Assembly: GCA_903813345.2 (NCBI GenBank)
Contig: CAIIXF020000012.1
Coordinates: forward strand, 1,531,318-1,595,317
Reading direction: 5' to 3'
Length of the DNA stretch: 64,000 nt
Source of the DNA: Owenia fusiformis
Lineage: Eukaryota; Annelida; Polychaeta; Sabellida; Oweniidae
Part shown: piece after piece, positions 12,171-25,342 of the stretch
Numbering within the stretch: position 1 is the stretch's first letter
Layout: each line of letters opens with the position of its first letter
Program-made: the position numbers and the translations under genes
Notes under the pieces: generated by a model
The model's database searches: none
What the model saw: the letters and a program-made list of their open reading frames with translations, nothing else
Told to the model about the DNA's origin: nothing

Positions 12171-13485
12171 CAGGGTGTTCAAAAATTGGACCGAAAGGAT
12201 GTGTCATAATTTTGAGAAAATTCAACCGATTTTGTTCGTTCTTTCGGAAGTAATAGTCGAAGGTCTGACTCTTAAAACTTCTCGTATCTAGAAGTTAACT
12301 TGATTTGGACTATAGAAGAAAATATATAAGCCATGAAAAAATATTCCAAATATCAGTCGTTTGTTTGTATGCGCAAGGGCTTTAGGAAAACAATACGTGC
12401 CCTGAAAAACATTACCCATGTCCGGGTGAAGAACAGAGAAACTGGTACTGTTAAGAACTAACTATACAAGAGTGAAGATAGAGAGAGCCAATCTGGAGGC
12501 CAAAGTCTGCTATAAGGACAGAACAGAACAGGAACAAAACGGGGTCAACAACTGCTCAGTAGGTGATACGGAGCCTTAGATCGTAGACAAGGTGTCTATA
12601 CAGTATATGGATCAGCAGTGGCTTTAACAGGACCGAGCCACCCCCTCACCTAAAATCAGAGCCTCCCGACCAGTTGTTACAGACGCACTATGGCAATCGA
12701 ATCATCGGGAGAAGGTCTTAAATCGAATGGCCCTGCCATAGCCCAGAGATGAACACCCCAGGTTTTTATCTGTGGGGGCTTCATTGCTGATCTGAAGTGG
12801 GAGATAGTGAGAACTGAGCAGATAACAATGGCAGAATGCATCGGGTGATCTAGACTGACCAATTTCTCCCACAGAGTTCAGGTGTGTCTCCAAATACCAA
12901 AGTCACCACTAAGAACATGTCATAAAAACTAAAAACATCCAAAACTCTGAAACTTGCAGATATTATCAGACATTGAATCAAGGTCATAACAATAATAATA
13001 ATGTTGACCCTTTGAACTGCCTATGGACTTCGAGACAGAATTTTATCTATCCCACATCATTTGAGACTGAATAATCTTTTATGAGTACTATTGTCTATAA
13101 CTATTTTTGATGTTATGAGTATTGGCTATCAATTTTTCAATTTTTCTTCAACATGTATTGTAATGACTTCAGTATGAATGAAATGTCCCTTGGTCTTCTG
13201 GACCTGGATTGTGATATTGGTTCTCGATTGGAGGGGGGAGGGGGTGTTAGACATTGTTTCTTTTCACGTTAGATCATGGTTTTGGGATATATAGGGTCTA
13301 CTTTTCTTATGACAGATTTACACTTACAGTTTGCTTTTCTTGTTGCGTGTCTTTCTGTGTTTTTAGTCACCCTTCCCTTTTGGCATTTGTGCTTATATAT
13401 TCATATGTGTTAAATATGAAGCCTAAACGTTTCAGTAGTGTCAAATTAAATGACTTTTTGACGGTCCAATTTTTTGAACACCCTG
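12171..13485 (+). mobile_element. Tc1/mariner element with dead transposase
   Basis: 1315 bp bounded by CAGGGTGTTCAAAAATTGG and its inverse, with TA on both sides (12169-12170 and 13486-13487), the standard Tc1/mariner target. Inside, on the plus strand, fragments of the transposase remain. RETGTVKN lies near 12438. The third-carboxylate motif appears at 12725-12786 as EWPCHSPEMN followed by GFYLWG, where an active copy would read SPDLN. Stops and shifts are frequent elsewhere, so no product is expected. Confidence 0.85.
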
Positions 13486-13487
13486 TA

Positions 13488-14281
13488 TAATGCAATGTGA
13501 TGTAGCGTAATGCAATATATGAACATGATGAATACATGATAATCACCACAGTTTACAACATCCTCCAAACGCAGGACTATAAGACCTCAACAACCCTGTC
13601 TCTTCCTTCTCCGTATTTGAAGCCGTGCGTTTGGAGAATGGCTTTATGTTAGTTGTTACTCCTGCTATCAAATGAGTTTAAACAGAGTGGCATAACATCA
13701 AAGCATGTTGCGAGTAAAAAAGAAGTGTGTGCACAGTATCAATATAATTCAATATAGTATAATATAATATAATACAATATAATATAGAAAATATAATATA
13801 ATCTGGAAGGAATCTGACTTTAAGCAGCTTTGACACAATTTAATTGACGTAACATATTTTCTCTCTTTCACATTCGTGCTCTTTGCTTCATTTGCATACT
13901 GTAGGTAGACCCGAGGAACAGAAAAGTAATATAACGCATATAAAGGCATGTTTTGATGCATTGTACTTTAGTGGTAAAAATAATTTACGTTCACGTAAAC
14001 CCCATCTAGAGTCATTATAACGTCCTCGTAAAAATTTCTTTCTGGGTAAACCTATTTTGAAAATTTTGTAAAATCGTGTATACTCTATTTCTCTATTTTA
14101 TGACCTCGGGATATTTGTTAAGAATATTTGAAGGGTAAATTCTAATAAATTGACGGTGAAGTTAAGGTGACCAGAGTAAATTAGGTTATTGCATTGCCGT
14201 AATATCAATTAAACCATAACTTGAAGGGAGCAACTGAAGTTAATTGAAAGTTTCCCAAGTGTTCATCCAGCAATAACTTCT
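13488..14281. other. Spacer downstream of the GGT gene, with TATAA-type low complexity
   Basis: About 13741-13805 is a degenerate (TATAA)n tract. The rest is unremarkable 3' flank of the minus-strand gamma-glutamyltransferase gene. Confidence 0.4.
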
Positions 14282-17200
14282 TTAATACCCATCTGGGGCA
14301 CCCCCTTTCCTGTAGTCTGAGTTGGCGTGTATTGAATATCGTCCACTTTGAGTATCATGTATAGCTTGACATACGGAGCCTGCACTGTCTAACATTGTAA
14401 CATTATGTCCCTTCTCTATGAGCCCTTCTATGTATTTCTGAAAATGGAAATGTGAATATTAGCAGCGTTTTTATACACTCCCCTCCATACGTTTGGCAAC
14501 AGCAAGTTACTTTTGGAATTACTGATCAAAACCTGCTTATGCGTTGGATTTAAAAATTATCAAAGTCATTTTCCGAACTATTGTAATTTAGGAGCAAAAT
14601 TAAGGTTCAAACATTGACAGACTTTGATATGCTATCAAATGAAAACTTGCCAAACTAATGAAGGGGAGAGTAGAAGCGGCTAATTGTAATTGTTACATGC
14701 ATGTAATAGTAAGCTGACTGTATAAAAATGGACAAAATAGGAACATCTTTGTCTCATATTTTTGCCTTTTTACTATGCCTTGTTCGATAATCTCCAACGC
14801 CATTTAAATTGTTATTGCTAGTTGTAGTTGAAGGCTATGGTATATTTTCAATGGTAATTTAAATCAATTTTTACAAAATACAATTCATCCCCGTGTTTTT
14901 GAAAAAATACATTTCCAATAACACATTGAATGGAATATCTCAGGAAAATATGTATATTTACCAATGGGAATCCTTTTTCTATTTGAATGTAAAGTGGAAC
15001 TAGTTGGTGATGTAATCTGGGATAATCTATTGCTTCCTTAATTGTCTCTCCCAACCACAGGTTCCTAACAGTGTTCTGTAAATATGACAAGTGTGATTCT
15101 TTAAAATTGTTGCTTTACTTGAAGTAATATGATTCTTAAAAATAAATTGGTACCACCGTACCAGTCTAAGATAATGACAACGCTAACTAACGTCAATAGG
15201 CTTTATATACGACGGTGGGGTGTAATATTTTATCGCCCCATCTCAAAATATTTTTTCTGGAAGACTTTCTGAAAATCTTTATGATAAATCAAAATGTCAA
15301 TAATTTTCCCACATATTAAAATCATCAATTAAAATAAAGATTTAATGATACATAGCACTGGTAAGGTGAGTTGAAACACAATTTAAAAACCTTCTGGATT
15401 TTTATAAAGTATAAACGTTTCCAAAGTACTCCGTTTTTGCATACTTACATAGGCGGTTGATGTAGTAATTTTCGAGCCGCCAGAGGCCCCAGTAACTGAT
15501 ATAACGTTTCCCCCTTTGTCTATTATTACAGCTGGACACATGGACGATAGGGGGCGCTTACCAGGCTTGATATAATTAGCAGGAGACGCAGGAATGCCAA
15601 ATCCATTGACAGTTCCAGGTGTGGAAAAATCATCCATTTCATCATTGTAGATTATACCCGTTTTGGAGCCCCGAACTTTGGATCCAAAACTACAAAGAAA
15701 TACATCTTAGAATTATGATATATTCTTTCCATTCGACTATATAGTACTATAGGATAATCGAAAGAACAAATAATCCCCAAATGAACATAATTATCAAAAT
15801 GTGCTTGGTTGGCATTAAAATACAACATAATAACAATCTTTCGATTTGTCAAAGTTGCTTTGTTGATTGTGCTCAAGGTTGGTTGATTGAAATGGCTGTT
15901 GTTTGATTGTACTTATCGTTGGTTGGTTGTACTCACCGTTAGTTGATTAATACTCACCTTTAGTTGATTAATACCCACCGTTAGTTGATTAATACTTACC
16001 GTTAGTTGTTTAATACTCACTGATAGTTGATTGTACTTACTGTTGGTTTATTGTGCTTGTAACAGAGACTGCACTGCCATCAGGCCCTAGGACTGCTAAG
16101 TGTGAGGTACCATGGTCCTCCTCATTCCCAAAGTCCGGCTCGTAGTACTCTAAATCATGCGTCTTATCGTCGGATATTTTACTGCGGATGTAATTGGCGT
16201 AGTCTTTTGATGTTAAGTTTTGTACTACCTATATGAAATTCATAACATGCCCATTAATTAGATTAAACAAGTCGGAAGAGTTATAACAATAACGAAGAAC
16301 CTTTGAAAAGTCATAGAAAGTAGTCGACATGCCAGTTTGCAATACTTAATCATTATGATGAATATACGATTCAAATAGCTTTCGTAAGAGGTGCATATAT
16401 GTGACATATTGCATTTATGTATTAAACAGCTTGGCAGAGATGTCACCAATCCCTGCTCCTCGACTAGTTGATTGTGTTTACCTTTCACATTCGTTTGGGT
16501 TTGCTTCTTATAGATAGCTTTAGAACAAACTCAAACAAACTGTGCTCAAAGTAATATGAGTTGGATTAATCAGTCACTGGAGAATTCTTTAAAGAGTTTG
16601 TTGGTCAGTGTTTACCTGTTTAATGTCTACAAAGCGTCCATCTCCTAGTAAAGATCGTTTAGCGTAGGCGAACTTGAACGCCTCAATAATCCTGTGATAC
16701 GTCAGAATCGTCTTATGTTTTGTCTTCATGTTTCGCGGGCCCATGTTGTATCCTGCAAGAGATTGTAACAACCGGCACAATCAGCACAAATTGACCCTTA
16801 CCTTTCAAAAAGGGGACTTTATATTTTTGGCGACAATCGATATACGTATAACTACGCACCTAACCTTCTTCTCATTTTAAATCAAAGATTAGAAACTGAG
16901 ACCAAGAGCAATAAAACGTTCCTTTATCAATACTTACCATCAAGTATGCTTAAAATATACATAAGTACGGCCCCACTTGAGGGAGGTGGTGGCCCAAACA
17001 CTGTATAACCACCATTGTCCAGTGTTACATTTAGGGCATCCTTCACGAGAACTTTGTAATTCTTCATATCAGCCAAGGTTACAATACCACCTGAAATGTG
17101 AACAATTCAACTTTGGTAATTATTTTGAATTCTACAGTAGTCTTTATGATCTTGCCAACTCTGAGACGCCAGATTATAGCTCTGGTAAAATTCTGCCATC

Positions 17201-20200
17201 TATTGGCAGCCATTGTGTCAATTACAGATTGTTTCCACATTTCTAAAGATACACTGTGCAAAATAGAAAAGCTTATGACTAAAACTACAGATTTCCTTCT
17301 TTAAATTTCTATTTCTGTCTTAATTTATATTTTTAATGAACGCGTTTATACATTAATGAATGGATCTTTTAAAAAGTGCACGACAGTAGAAAATGTGTTG
17401 TCGTATGACATCACTCACCAGCTTGTCTTATCTCCTTGACGATGGTTTTGGCGAGTTCTCCGTGATAAAACTCATCGGCTCCTTTCTCCGCAATGAGTTC
17501 CAATGTGTCTGCAAGTTTGGGCCGAGTCATGTATTCTCCCTCTTTATAGAACTCCCTAGTGGTTGGGTTGATGAATATTCTGCAATTTGTAAAATGTTTC
17601 TTTATAGATTTATATTTGCTGTGAGTATGTAAGCATACTGTTTGATCGGGACCAGATCTTCCCTTTTTTGACTTGCTTTCAATTATTTGAGGTGAGTGTA
17701 TATCACAAATTAAATGCATTGTGCAATCATATGTATCTCTCTAATTAGGATGGAATTTCTTCCGATTGTATCCTTTCGTAATTTTACAAAAGGAACTCGA
17801 TGTACAAATTAAGTACTTTTCACTTATTAGGAGGCCCAATACCGGACCAAACGGGACCGGTCGATGAATCGGAGCAAATGTGACCCAGGCATTACTTATT
17901 AGGAGGTCCCGTTATTATTCTATCGAAGCATTTCTCTCCTTCTTCCAACTAGCTATCAACTATCTACTATTGGCTCCTAATATTCCCTCCCAACCTGAGT
18001 TGGACTTTGAGGGGAAATATTTTTTATCTAGTCGAAGGTCAAAGGTCAAAATAGTGGTCAAATCGAAGCTTTTTCAAGTTTCTCAAAGCTAAAAAGGTAT
18101 TTTTTCAACTTGCTTTAAATTGTTTTCAAAAATCATCTACAAGTTCTCAGGAGATCACATGTGACCTTAAATTTTAGATTTGCCTTTGGTTGACCTTCAA
18201 ATTGTCAAGAATGCATGTAAGGGCCTCGATAAGATTGCTTGCAATCTAAGGTCTAGTTTTACCTTTGTTTTACTCATGAGGTCACTCATTTTGATCATGC
18301 TATATACTAAATTTATTTTGCTGTGGTGATACGCGCTTACTTCATTCCCGGATATTTTTCTATTTTTGGTGCCAATTCCACCATAGTTTTTGACATAGCT
18401 TGGTTCACCTCGAAGCCCTCTCTACATAGTTTAATGGTAGGCTCAAACAACTGTTTCCATGGCAACCGCCCGTACATATCATGCATTTTCTTGTAGCAAG
18501 CGACCTCTGCTGGTACAGCAATCGATAGTCCACCTTGGAAACAGGAAATAGAAGCATTCAATATTAACAAATGTGGAGACACTATGAAAGTCAACTCGGG
18601 AAGATCTTTTACACAGTTCAATTTTTAGCTGCTTTTTCAAACTTTCCTCGCTGGCAAAGGTTTGACTTCGCTTCTTTAAAAGATGGTTTCGTCTCTAGCC
18701 TGGAGTGAATCACTTTTAACACTCAGGGTTCACATTGGTATAACCAACTTCAGAAATTCATCTTGAATACGATTACTCCTAGAATTAATTTGAGAGACTG
18801 AGAGGGTTTATGAGTACTCTCTTAATCCCCTTGGAGATTCTCCATTTTCTAATTCCATGCGCAACAAAGTTCGTGCGTAGCTTGATAGATAGATATACAC
18901 TTTTTAATTCAGGTTCAGTCCTGGTAACATGAGCAAGATTGAGTATTGAGTATACACTGACAATGTGCCGATGTCTAAATCTGCGTTCTTCTTACCATCA
19001 AGTGAACCTGATGTGTTGTTAACAAACATATTCGTTGATGCGCCCGATGGCGCCTCCTCGCGGCAGTCAAGTGATACTACTTCCCTCTTCTCTCTGAAAT
19101 ATGATTGGTGGAGAGTTTGATTATTTTTTCGAAACCCCTGTCTCGTTACTTATCCTGTGATTATATGTTAAGGATCAATCCATGTAGGCACGTGTATTAA
19201 ATAAAAAATAGAAAAATTACCAAAATATCAACAGCAAAAATTACACATGGCAATATCTACCAAATAGTTTAATCTCACTCCTCAGAAGAGAGCTTCATGT
19301 ACCCAATTTACTCAAGAGACTCTGATACTAAGGGTAGGTGATATCTTACATTTGACAATAAAACTGCCCCTTCGATGAACATTGGTTTAATTGGGATATT
19401 TTCTACTACACAATTCTTTTTGGCGCAACATACTAGCACCACAATGCTCCATAAAAACACCTACCTGTCATAAATTGTCACAAATGAACCCCCTCCAATG
19501 CCCGTGCTATGGGCGTTCTCTATTCCAATACACAATAGAGACGCGATTGCTGCGTCTACAGCTGAGCCACAGTGCTTTCCCATGATATCCCTGAAGATAG
19601 AAGACACATACATGAACGCAAATAGCTAACTGTAACGGATGACTACGAGGGTTCAACTATGAAGATCGAAATCACGTACATGATATATTAGGGTTAGATC
19701 TTCGGACTCGAGATGGGAACATGAGATTAATTGTTCGTCCTCATTTATTTTTTTTTGAATAACCAGATCCATAATATATATATTTTCTCCATATTCTTTT
19801 GGAAAAACATGTTTCGAAATACCAAGTATTGCCAAAATAGGGATTGTTTCTTCCTGCCCAAACTCAACGAATATTTTTTTTATAAAATTTTATGTGGATA
19901 GACAAATGTACCGTTACCGTGATTATTTTAGAGTGCGGATTAAGGGTGTAAAATGTCCAATTGGATATTATTTGACTTACGTGCCTATCTTTGAGCACAG
20001 GGGATGGTCGGCGGCAACTGAAGCATATTTGTACTTGCCCATAGGCGAGTCCGACGGAGGAGGTTCATGTATGCCATCTCCAAGACTATCAACGTATACA
20101 TCATGGGCTTTATTTTGGGGGCTATCGGTACCCTGAAACATACAGTATATTTGGTTTGAACGCGACGAATTCAATGGTGTGAGAGAGTGTTGTATGGGGT

Positions 20201-21528
20201 TTTCTTCTTAGGTTCAGCCCCACCCTGAATGAAATTATATTTGCCCCGGGGATCGTGGTGCAATCGGTTACTCACAACAGACCATTATGTTCCCCAATAT
20301 TCTAACTTGTATTCCATGATTCCCAAATAATTGTAACGGACTTGTTAATTATAATTAAAACAAATATTTTTATTCCAAGCTTTACAGTTCTCTAATTAAT
20401 GCAATAAGTACATTTATCTCAATGGATCAAATGCTTTACCAAGTGTATGTCTCTTCATAAATATTTCCTAATTGAACATCAATCATTTCAAATCTTAAAT
20501 TCTTAACTTTCAATTCTAGATTCTCAACTTCTTAAACTTCTCAAACTTCTCAAACTCGCTTGGCCTGTGATAATTATATAAAAGTCAACTTTCAATTGTC
20601 AACAGCTCTGATCGTATATTTTCAATTGGACTATTCCAATATGATAATACCAGACGGTATAATTAAATTGATTTTAGAGCTTTATTTAAAACAGCAATAT
20701 ACAAAGAGGGATCAATGTTTCTCGCATTTGGAATGTTTTCAGCAACTTACCACTACGACCCCAGGTCTCTCACTTGTTGCTATGAACTTCTCACTGTATA
20801 ATGGGGTTTCATCCGATTGAACTGTTCCATGGGAGTCAGAATTGACAACGATTACTGCGCCGATGACAAGGCCGACTGCCACCAAACATAACCCTACGCC
20901 TCCGAATATAAACCACTTGGCGGACCGGATACTGCAAAACAGAAAACATAATTTGATATTGCATTGAGTATATAAGATTTAGTTGGTAAACCGATTAAAG
21001 TTAAGTTTATTCCGATCAATAATTACATATTCCAATCAACTATTACAATGTGACGCAAAGCGTATATTGTCAGAATTTTTCATGTTATGTTTCAATCCAT
21101 GTTATTCTTGTGTAAATCATGACGCACATTCAGGGCAGATGGTTCTCATTCAATTACACATTTGGGTAATTTTGAATATAAACCTCACCAATAACGGGAG
21201 GGGGGTCCAAATGCCAATGGTTAACCCCGTTCCCAATGTAAGTCATATGACGACATTTTAAAATGTTGTTTCAATTTTCACTCGAATTCAAATTCACTTG
21301 ACATTTCAACTATCCTTGTTTTACAGATTATTCATAAATGAACATAGCAAGTAATTTCAAATCACGTTATTGCAAGTCATCCCTCTTTTAATAGTCTAAA
21401 TAACACACGCAAAAAGGTCACATTTGCGCCCATAATAAGTGTATTGTATACAAAGTCACTAACCTTGGTTGTTGTATTCCAATTTCTCCCATTAAAGGAG
21501 CATTCTCGCCTGTTGATTGTCTCCGCAT
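14282..21528 (-). CDS. GGT: Gamma-glutamyltransferase, complete 13-exon gene
   Basis: Exons in transcript order: 21528-21464, 20931-20751, 20132-19981, 19590-19465, 19093-18996, 18533-18341, 17579-17419, 17090-16938, 16752-16616, 16228-16041, 15689-15449, 15075-14962, 14437-14282. They total 1965 nt (654 residues plus stop), all with GT-AG introns and matching phases. The enzyme is a type II ectoenzyme that cleaves glutathione and transfers the gamma-glutamyl group. A cytosolic tail (1-27) is followed by a membrane anchor (about 28-51). Family motifs include [29 protein letters not shown] (substrate-binding Arg), [17 protein letters not shown], catalytic Thr463 in [32 protein letters not shown] and the C-terminal [11 protein letters not shown]. 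In this frame a stop (TAA) lies 9 bp before the chosen ATG. A TTAATAG acceptor at about 21615 points to an upstream 5'-UTR exon. It is longer than the about 570-residue vertebrate GGT1, mainly at the N-terminus. Confidence 0.95.
15905..16040 (-). repeat. 20-21-bp minisatellite of splice-donor-like units, GGT intron 10
   Basis: On the minus strand the intron opens with seven evenly spaced donor-like hexamers: GTAAGT (16040-16035, the real donor), GTGAGT (16020-16015), GTAAGT (15999-15994), GTGGGT (15978-15973), GTGAGT (15957-15952), GTGAGT (15936-15931) and ATAAGT (15916-15911). The units read approximately GGTGAGTATTAATCAACTAAC. Using any but the first would retain an in-frame TAA. Confidence 0.85.
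17829..18254 (+). repeat. AGGTCA-rich dispersed repeat, short copy in GGT intron 6
   Basis: Starts TTATTAGGAGGCCC and ends GATTGCTTGCAATCTAAGGTCTAGTTTT, the same ends as the copies at 35601-36873, 49660-50175 and 50176-52496. It shares the segments TCTATCGAAGCA, CAACTAGCTATCAACT, GAAGGTCAAAGGTCAAA and CATCTACAAGTTCTCAGG. It holds one perfect direct repeat AGGTCAAAGGTCA at 18036-18048. No protein is encoded. Confidence 0.8.
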
Positions 21529-21614
21529 TCTCCAATATTAGCACTGAACCATCAGCCCCCAGTTTGAATATGTAGTCCGGGGGATAATAGAGCCAGTCGG
21601 CCACTACAGACCGA
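21529..21614 (-). other. GGT 5' UTR part of exon
   Basis: Between a likely acceptor (TTAATAG on the minus strand) and the start codon. An in-frame TAA precedes the ATG, supporting the start. An upstream non-coding exon was not located. Confidence 0.5.
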
Positions 21615-21619
21615 CTATT

Positions 21620-22363
21620 AAGAAAGAACACAATTTGAAAAGTTTTTCATGTGTGCATGCGTCCTTGCGCTTTTACATAAAGTATTGAAGTATTTCGATC
21701 AGTAAATCATGCTCAGCGACACCATTTTTGGGTTGAGTTAAAACATGTAAAATGTAGTCCTTGTTGAATTTGTAAATTTCTTTCCTGTCTTTCTGTACAC
21801 TCAATATTTAAGCTGTACTATATTTAACTGTATGTGTGTAAATAAGTGTAGTTTAAATTATCCAATGGTTAAATATTCTCAATCAATTTCTCCAACATTT
21901 CAGTGTGTGATTCTATTTCATATCAATTTAAATGTGCAACCTTTGAACGGTTAATAGTTAATCTTGAACTTCAATGGGAACTCCCGGGTTAATGTATACA
22001 CTGCACTCTGCTCTATTCAATGGCATCGTAATGCCCGGGGATGAGCCTATTATATGTACTGGACGAAATGTATGAAATTATTGTACTGATTAGCGACCGT
22101 GGGCGCATACCTCTTGACTGACATACGTTTGCTCCTGCTTTATTGAAACATTTTAGTCTGGGTAAAAAAATACTGGAAGATCCACCTCGACCTATAAAAA
22201 GAGAAAATAAATATTTTCATTTGTTCATAACTCGACCAGAAGAAAATGTATTCTTACTTTATCAATATATTGAACCAGGTAGAGGGTTTTAGTGGAGAAC
22301 TTGGTGAGAAATGAAATATGTACTAGTATGCTTATCAATCTAAATTGTTAAAACATTTACATG

Positions 22364-22394
<31 letters not shown>

Positions 22395-23739
22395 CTGTTA
22401 ACACACATGCATGTTAAATACTGTATATTGATTTACATACGTATTTAAGTGCTCTTCATCAAGATATAACAGACACGAGCAAAAATGTAAGTGTCATATT
22501 CATAATGTATTTACTATACAACCCAACTCACTTGTGTAATATACTCAACCACTGCAACTCAATTCAACTCGAGAATCTATCAAGGAATGTGTATTTGGAG
22601 AGTTGCATGGTGGCTGCTACTTCTTCCTATAGGGTCCTGGGAACAAGGATAATATTATATGAATAAGAAGAGGAGACACTGTTGCCATGGGCAGTCCATC
22701 CCGACTGGCCAGTGCATCATCTAGCTGTTACATGTTGACAGTCACTAAAAATCAATGTTTTCAAGTGACATAAGCTTTCGTCTATAGATGGTGAGAAGGG
22801 AGAGAGTACGTCCAAACGAAAGTACTTTCGTCTCCATGTGAACATTGATAATTTGACCCCAACCCTTAGGGTGCAAACATTTCTCTATGCCAATTTTTTC
22901 TAAATATGCTCAACTTTCAAAATAAGCAAATGTTGATTGTCTAAATCGGTTGGCTATGAGTGGATTACTAGTCAAATTGTCAACAGAATCTCTCAACCCT
23001 TCCAGTTGGGGCAAAAATGTAAAAACGCACATTTAAAAGGCCACCATTTGAAGACAAAGTACTCTTGTTTGGACTACTATGGTGTTTAAACTGCTTCTTT
23101 ATTCGGTACATTAAATATTCCATAAATACCAAATAAAACAAACAATTTACCAAACCTTTACCCAATTTATCGAATTTTTTTTTATTTTATCGAATGTAAT
23201 AATCTATACAATTTATATTCGCTAAATAGTTTCACTTGTTCTTTGTGTTGGCATTTACATTTGATATTTATACATGTATGTGTGTGATGCAGCGAATCAA
23301 TTTGTTTTCCTTAATTCAATTAATTATTTGTACATTCGGTATTTAAATTATTTATATTCGGTAAATACCGAATGCCACATTCGATAAATTTCGTTATTTT
23401 TCGATACTTTACAAGACTTTCAGTCACGTGATATATTTGAACGATGTAGAATAGCTGCGCGGCCATTTTGCAAATTTTGAGGTCACGTGACAAAATATCG
23501 AACAACGACGAAAGTTATCGAATATTACTTAATAATAATAATATTGCATTTGGTAAATAGCAAATTAGCTTTCGGTAAAATGCATTAACTATGTCATAGA
23601 AAAATAAACCATTTGGTAAATATAAGCAAACTTATTTCGGTAGGGTTCAAATAGAAATTCAATATTGTGCATATAATGTGTTACTCTTAAGGAATACAAT
23701 AACAATTTACGCAAAAAACATACCATTTAGCGAATGAAA
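21620..23739. other. Intergenic, AT-rich, with (TA)n and CGAAT/TTCGGTAAATA motifs
   Basis: A TA microsatellite spans about 22368-22394. From about 23160 onward the sequence is peppered with TTCGGTAAATA, ATCGAAT and AGCGAAT variants, which resume after the mariner derivative up to about 24960. No gene is seen. Confidence 0.5.
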
Positions 23740-23741
23740 TA

Positions 23742-24792
23742 CCAGGTCGTTCAATAAGTTCACGGAAAAATGCTCTCATTTCAAAGATTTTAAATATTTT
23801 CTCATGAAATTTTCACACAATGTGTAAAAAACTACTTTCTGATTGATTCTTAAAATATCAGCATCTCTTATTTGATTGGTCAAAAATAAAGGTTACTATG
23901 GTAACTTGACTTTTGGTTAGGCGGGGCACTTTTTACGTCACACAATTTACCATTGCAGAAAATCTATCAATATGTGCAAATGAAGGATCCCTATTTTTTT
24001 TTATTTGTTCTTATTCAAATTACAAATGTTGTGAAATTGATGTTCATTGTTTGCATGAACATTTCTGAAATCCTGCTAGTCAATGCTGTACCAGTGGGCC
24101 AGAAAATCAGCAAAAAGTAATGCTATGGTAAGTTGATTAAAACTTAACTCTAAATTTTTCCATCGGGATAATGCAGCCGATCACACTGGTAATATTGTGC
24201 AGGAAACCATCACAAATAACTGGCAAAATAGATGGCAAAGCTGCCCCAAGTTACATACTCTCCAGATGAGACAATCCTTGATTTTGCTGTTTTCACTAGG
24301 ATGAAGGATCAACTAAGAGGTGCACTTTATGGAACAGTGAAACAACTTTCGACTGCAATCCAGATGGCCATTCAAACAAGTTTTCCAGATGGCTTCAGAG
24401 CATGGTATCGTCAATGGGTTGAATGCAAGCGACTGTGCATTAAACATGAGAAAGAATATTATTAAAACCTTATTGGACAATAGTTGTGACTATTACATTA
24501 AGTAATATTATGTACAAGTAGAAAGCGGAGGAGAAATTCATGTGATATACTCATAAATTGCCTACTATTCTGTTGTTTCTCTGAATGAATAATGTGACGT
24601 AAAAAGTGCCCCACCTACCCAAAAGTCAAGTTACCATAGTAACCCTTATTTTTGACCAATCAAATTGGAGATGCTGATATTTTAAGAATCAATCAGAAAG
24701 TATTTTTTATACATTGTGTGAAAATTTCATGAGAAAATATCAAAAAACTTTGAAATGAGAGCATTTTTCCGTGAACTTATTGAATGACCTGG
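23742..24792 (+). mobile_element. Internally deleted mariner with about 205-bp inverted repeats
   Basis: Ends CCAGGTCGTTCAATAAGTTC and its inverse, flanked by TA (23740-23741 and 24793-24794). The inverted arms run about 205 bp, far longer than usual for mariner. The interior keeps only the transposase C-terminal half. HRDNAADHTGNIVQE (about 24160) carries the second catalytic Asp. After a shift, TYSPDETILDFAVFTRMKDQ (from about 24250) matches the third-carboxylate region of mariner (normally SPDLAPCDF), running on to the family's C-terminus at 24465. It is non-autonomous. Confidence 0.85.
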
Positions 24793-24794
24793 TA

Positions 24795-25342
24795 TGTAAT
24801 TTAATGCACATAGTATTAAGTGATTGTATTTTGAAACTTAATTTGCTGTAACAAACATATAAATGTTTTTACCGAATGGAAAAATGATTTAGCGAATATA
24901 AATATTTCATATATCGAATATATTTGAATTTAATGAATAAAGAAGCCAAAATAATGCCATAGACAACTGTATCGTATCCTTATTTTCAAAAGATACGATT
25001 CATTTTGAATGATTCTATGATGTGAGGAGAACGTGAATTTAATTTTGTCAAGGTCAGATTTAGAGTTTGTTCACCCTTAACCAGTCATCTAAAATCTATA
25101 GGTGATTGTTATCAATATGACACTTTTATAATACATTATTTTGGTTTATTTAATATATTATTAGTTTTTGAGTAATCATGTTATCTAGCATGTTTGAATG
25201 TTATGCTATAAATGATTTTTATTGTAATTCCCATGCAAGTCTTTGAAATCAGCTAAATGCTCGCTTCTTATTGACTTCATATCTGACACTGCTGAACCTC
25301 TATTTCAAGCATTGCATTGCTTAGTATAAAAATACAGAGGGT
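24795..25342. other. Intergenic AT-rich spacer
   Basis: Continuation of the CGAAT-motif tract to about 24960, then no recognised feature. Confidence 0.3.

Noticed and set aside
12677-12893. Minus-strand open frames inside the mariner
   Set aside because: The opposite strand carries the transposase motif WPCHSP...GFYLWG; the minus frames are shadows.
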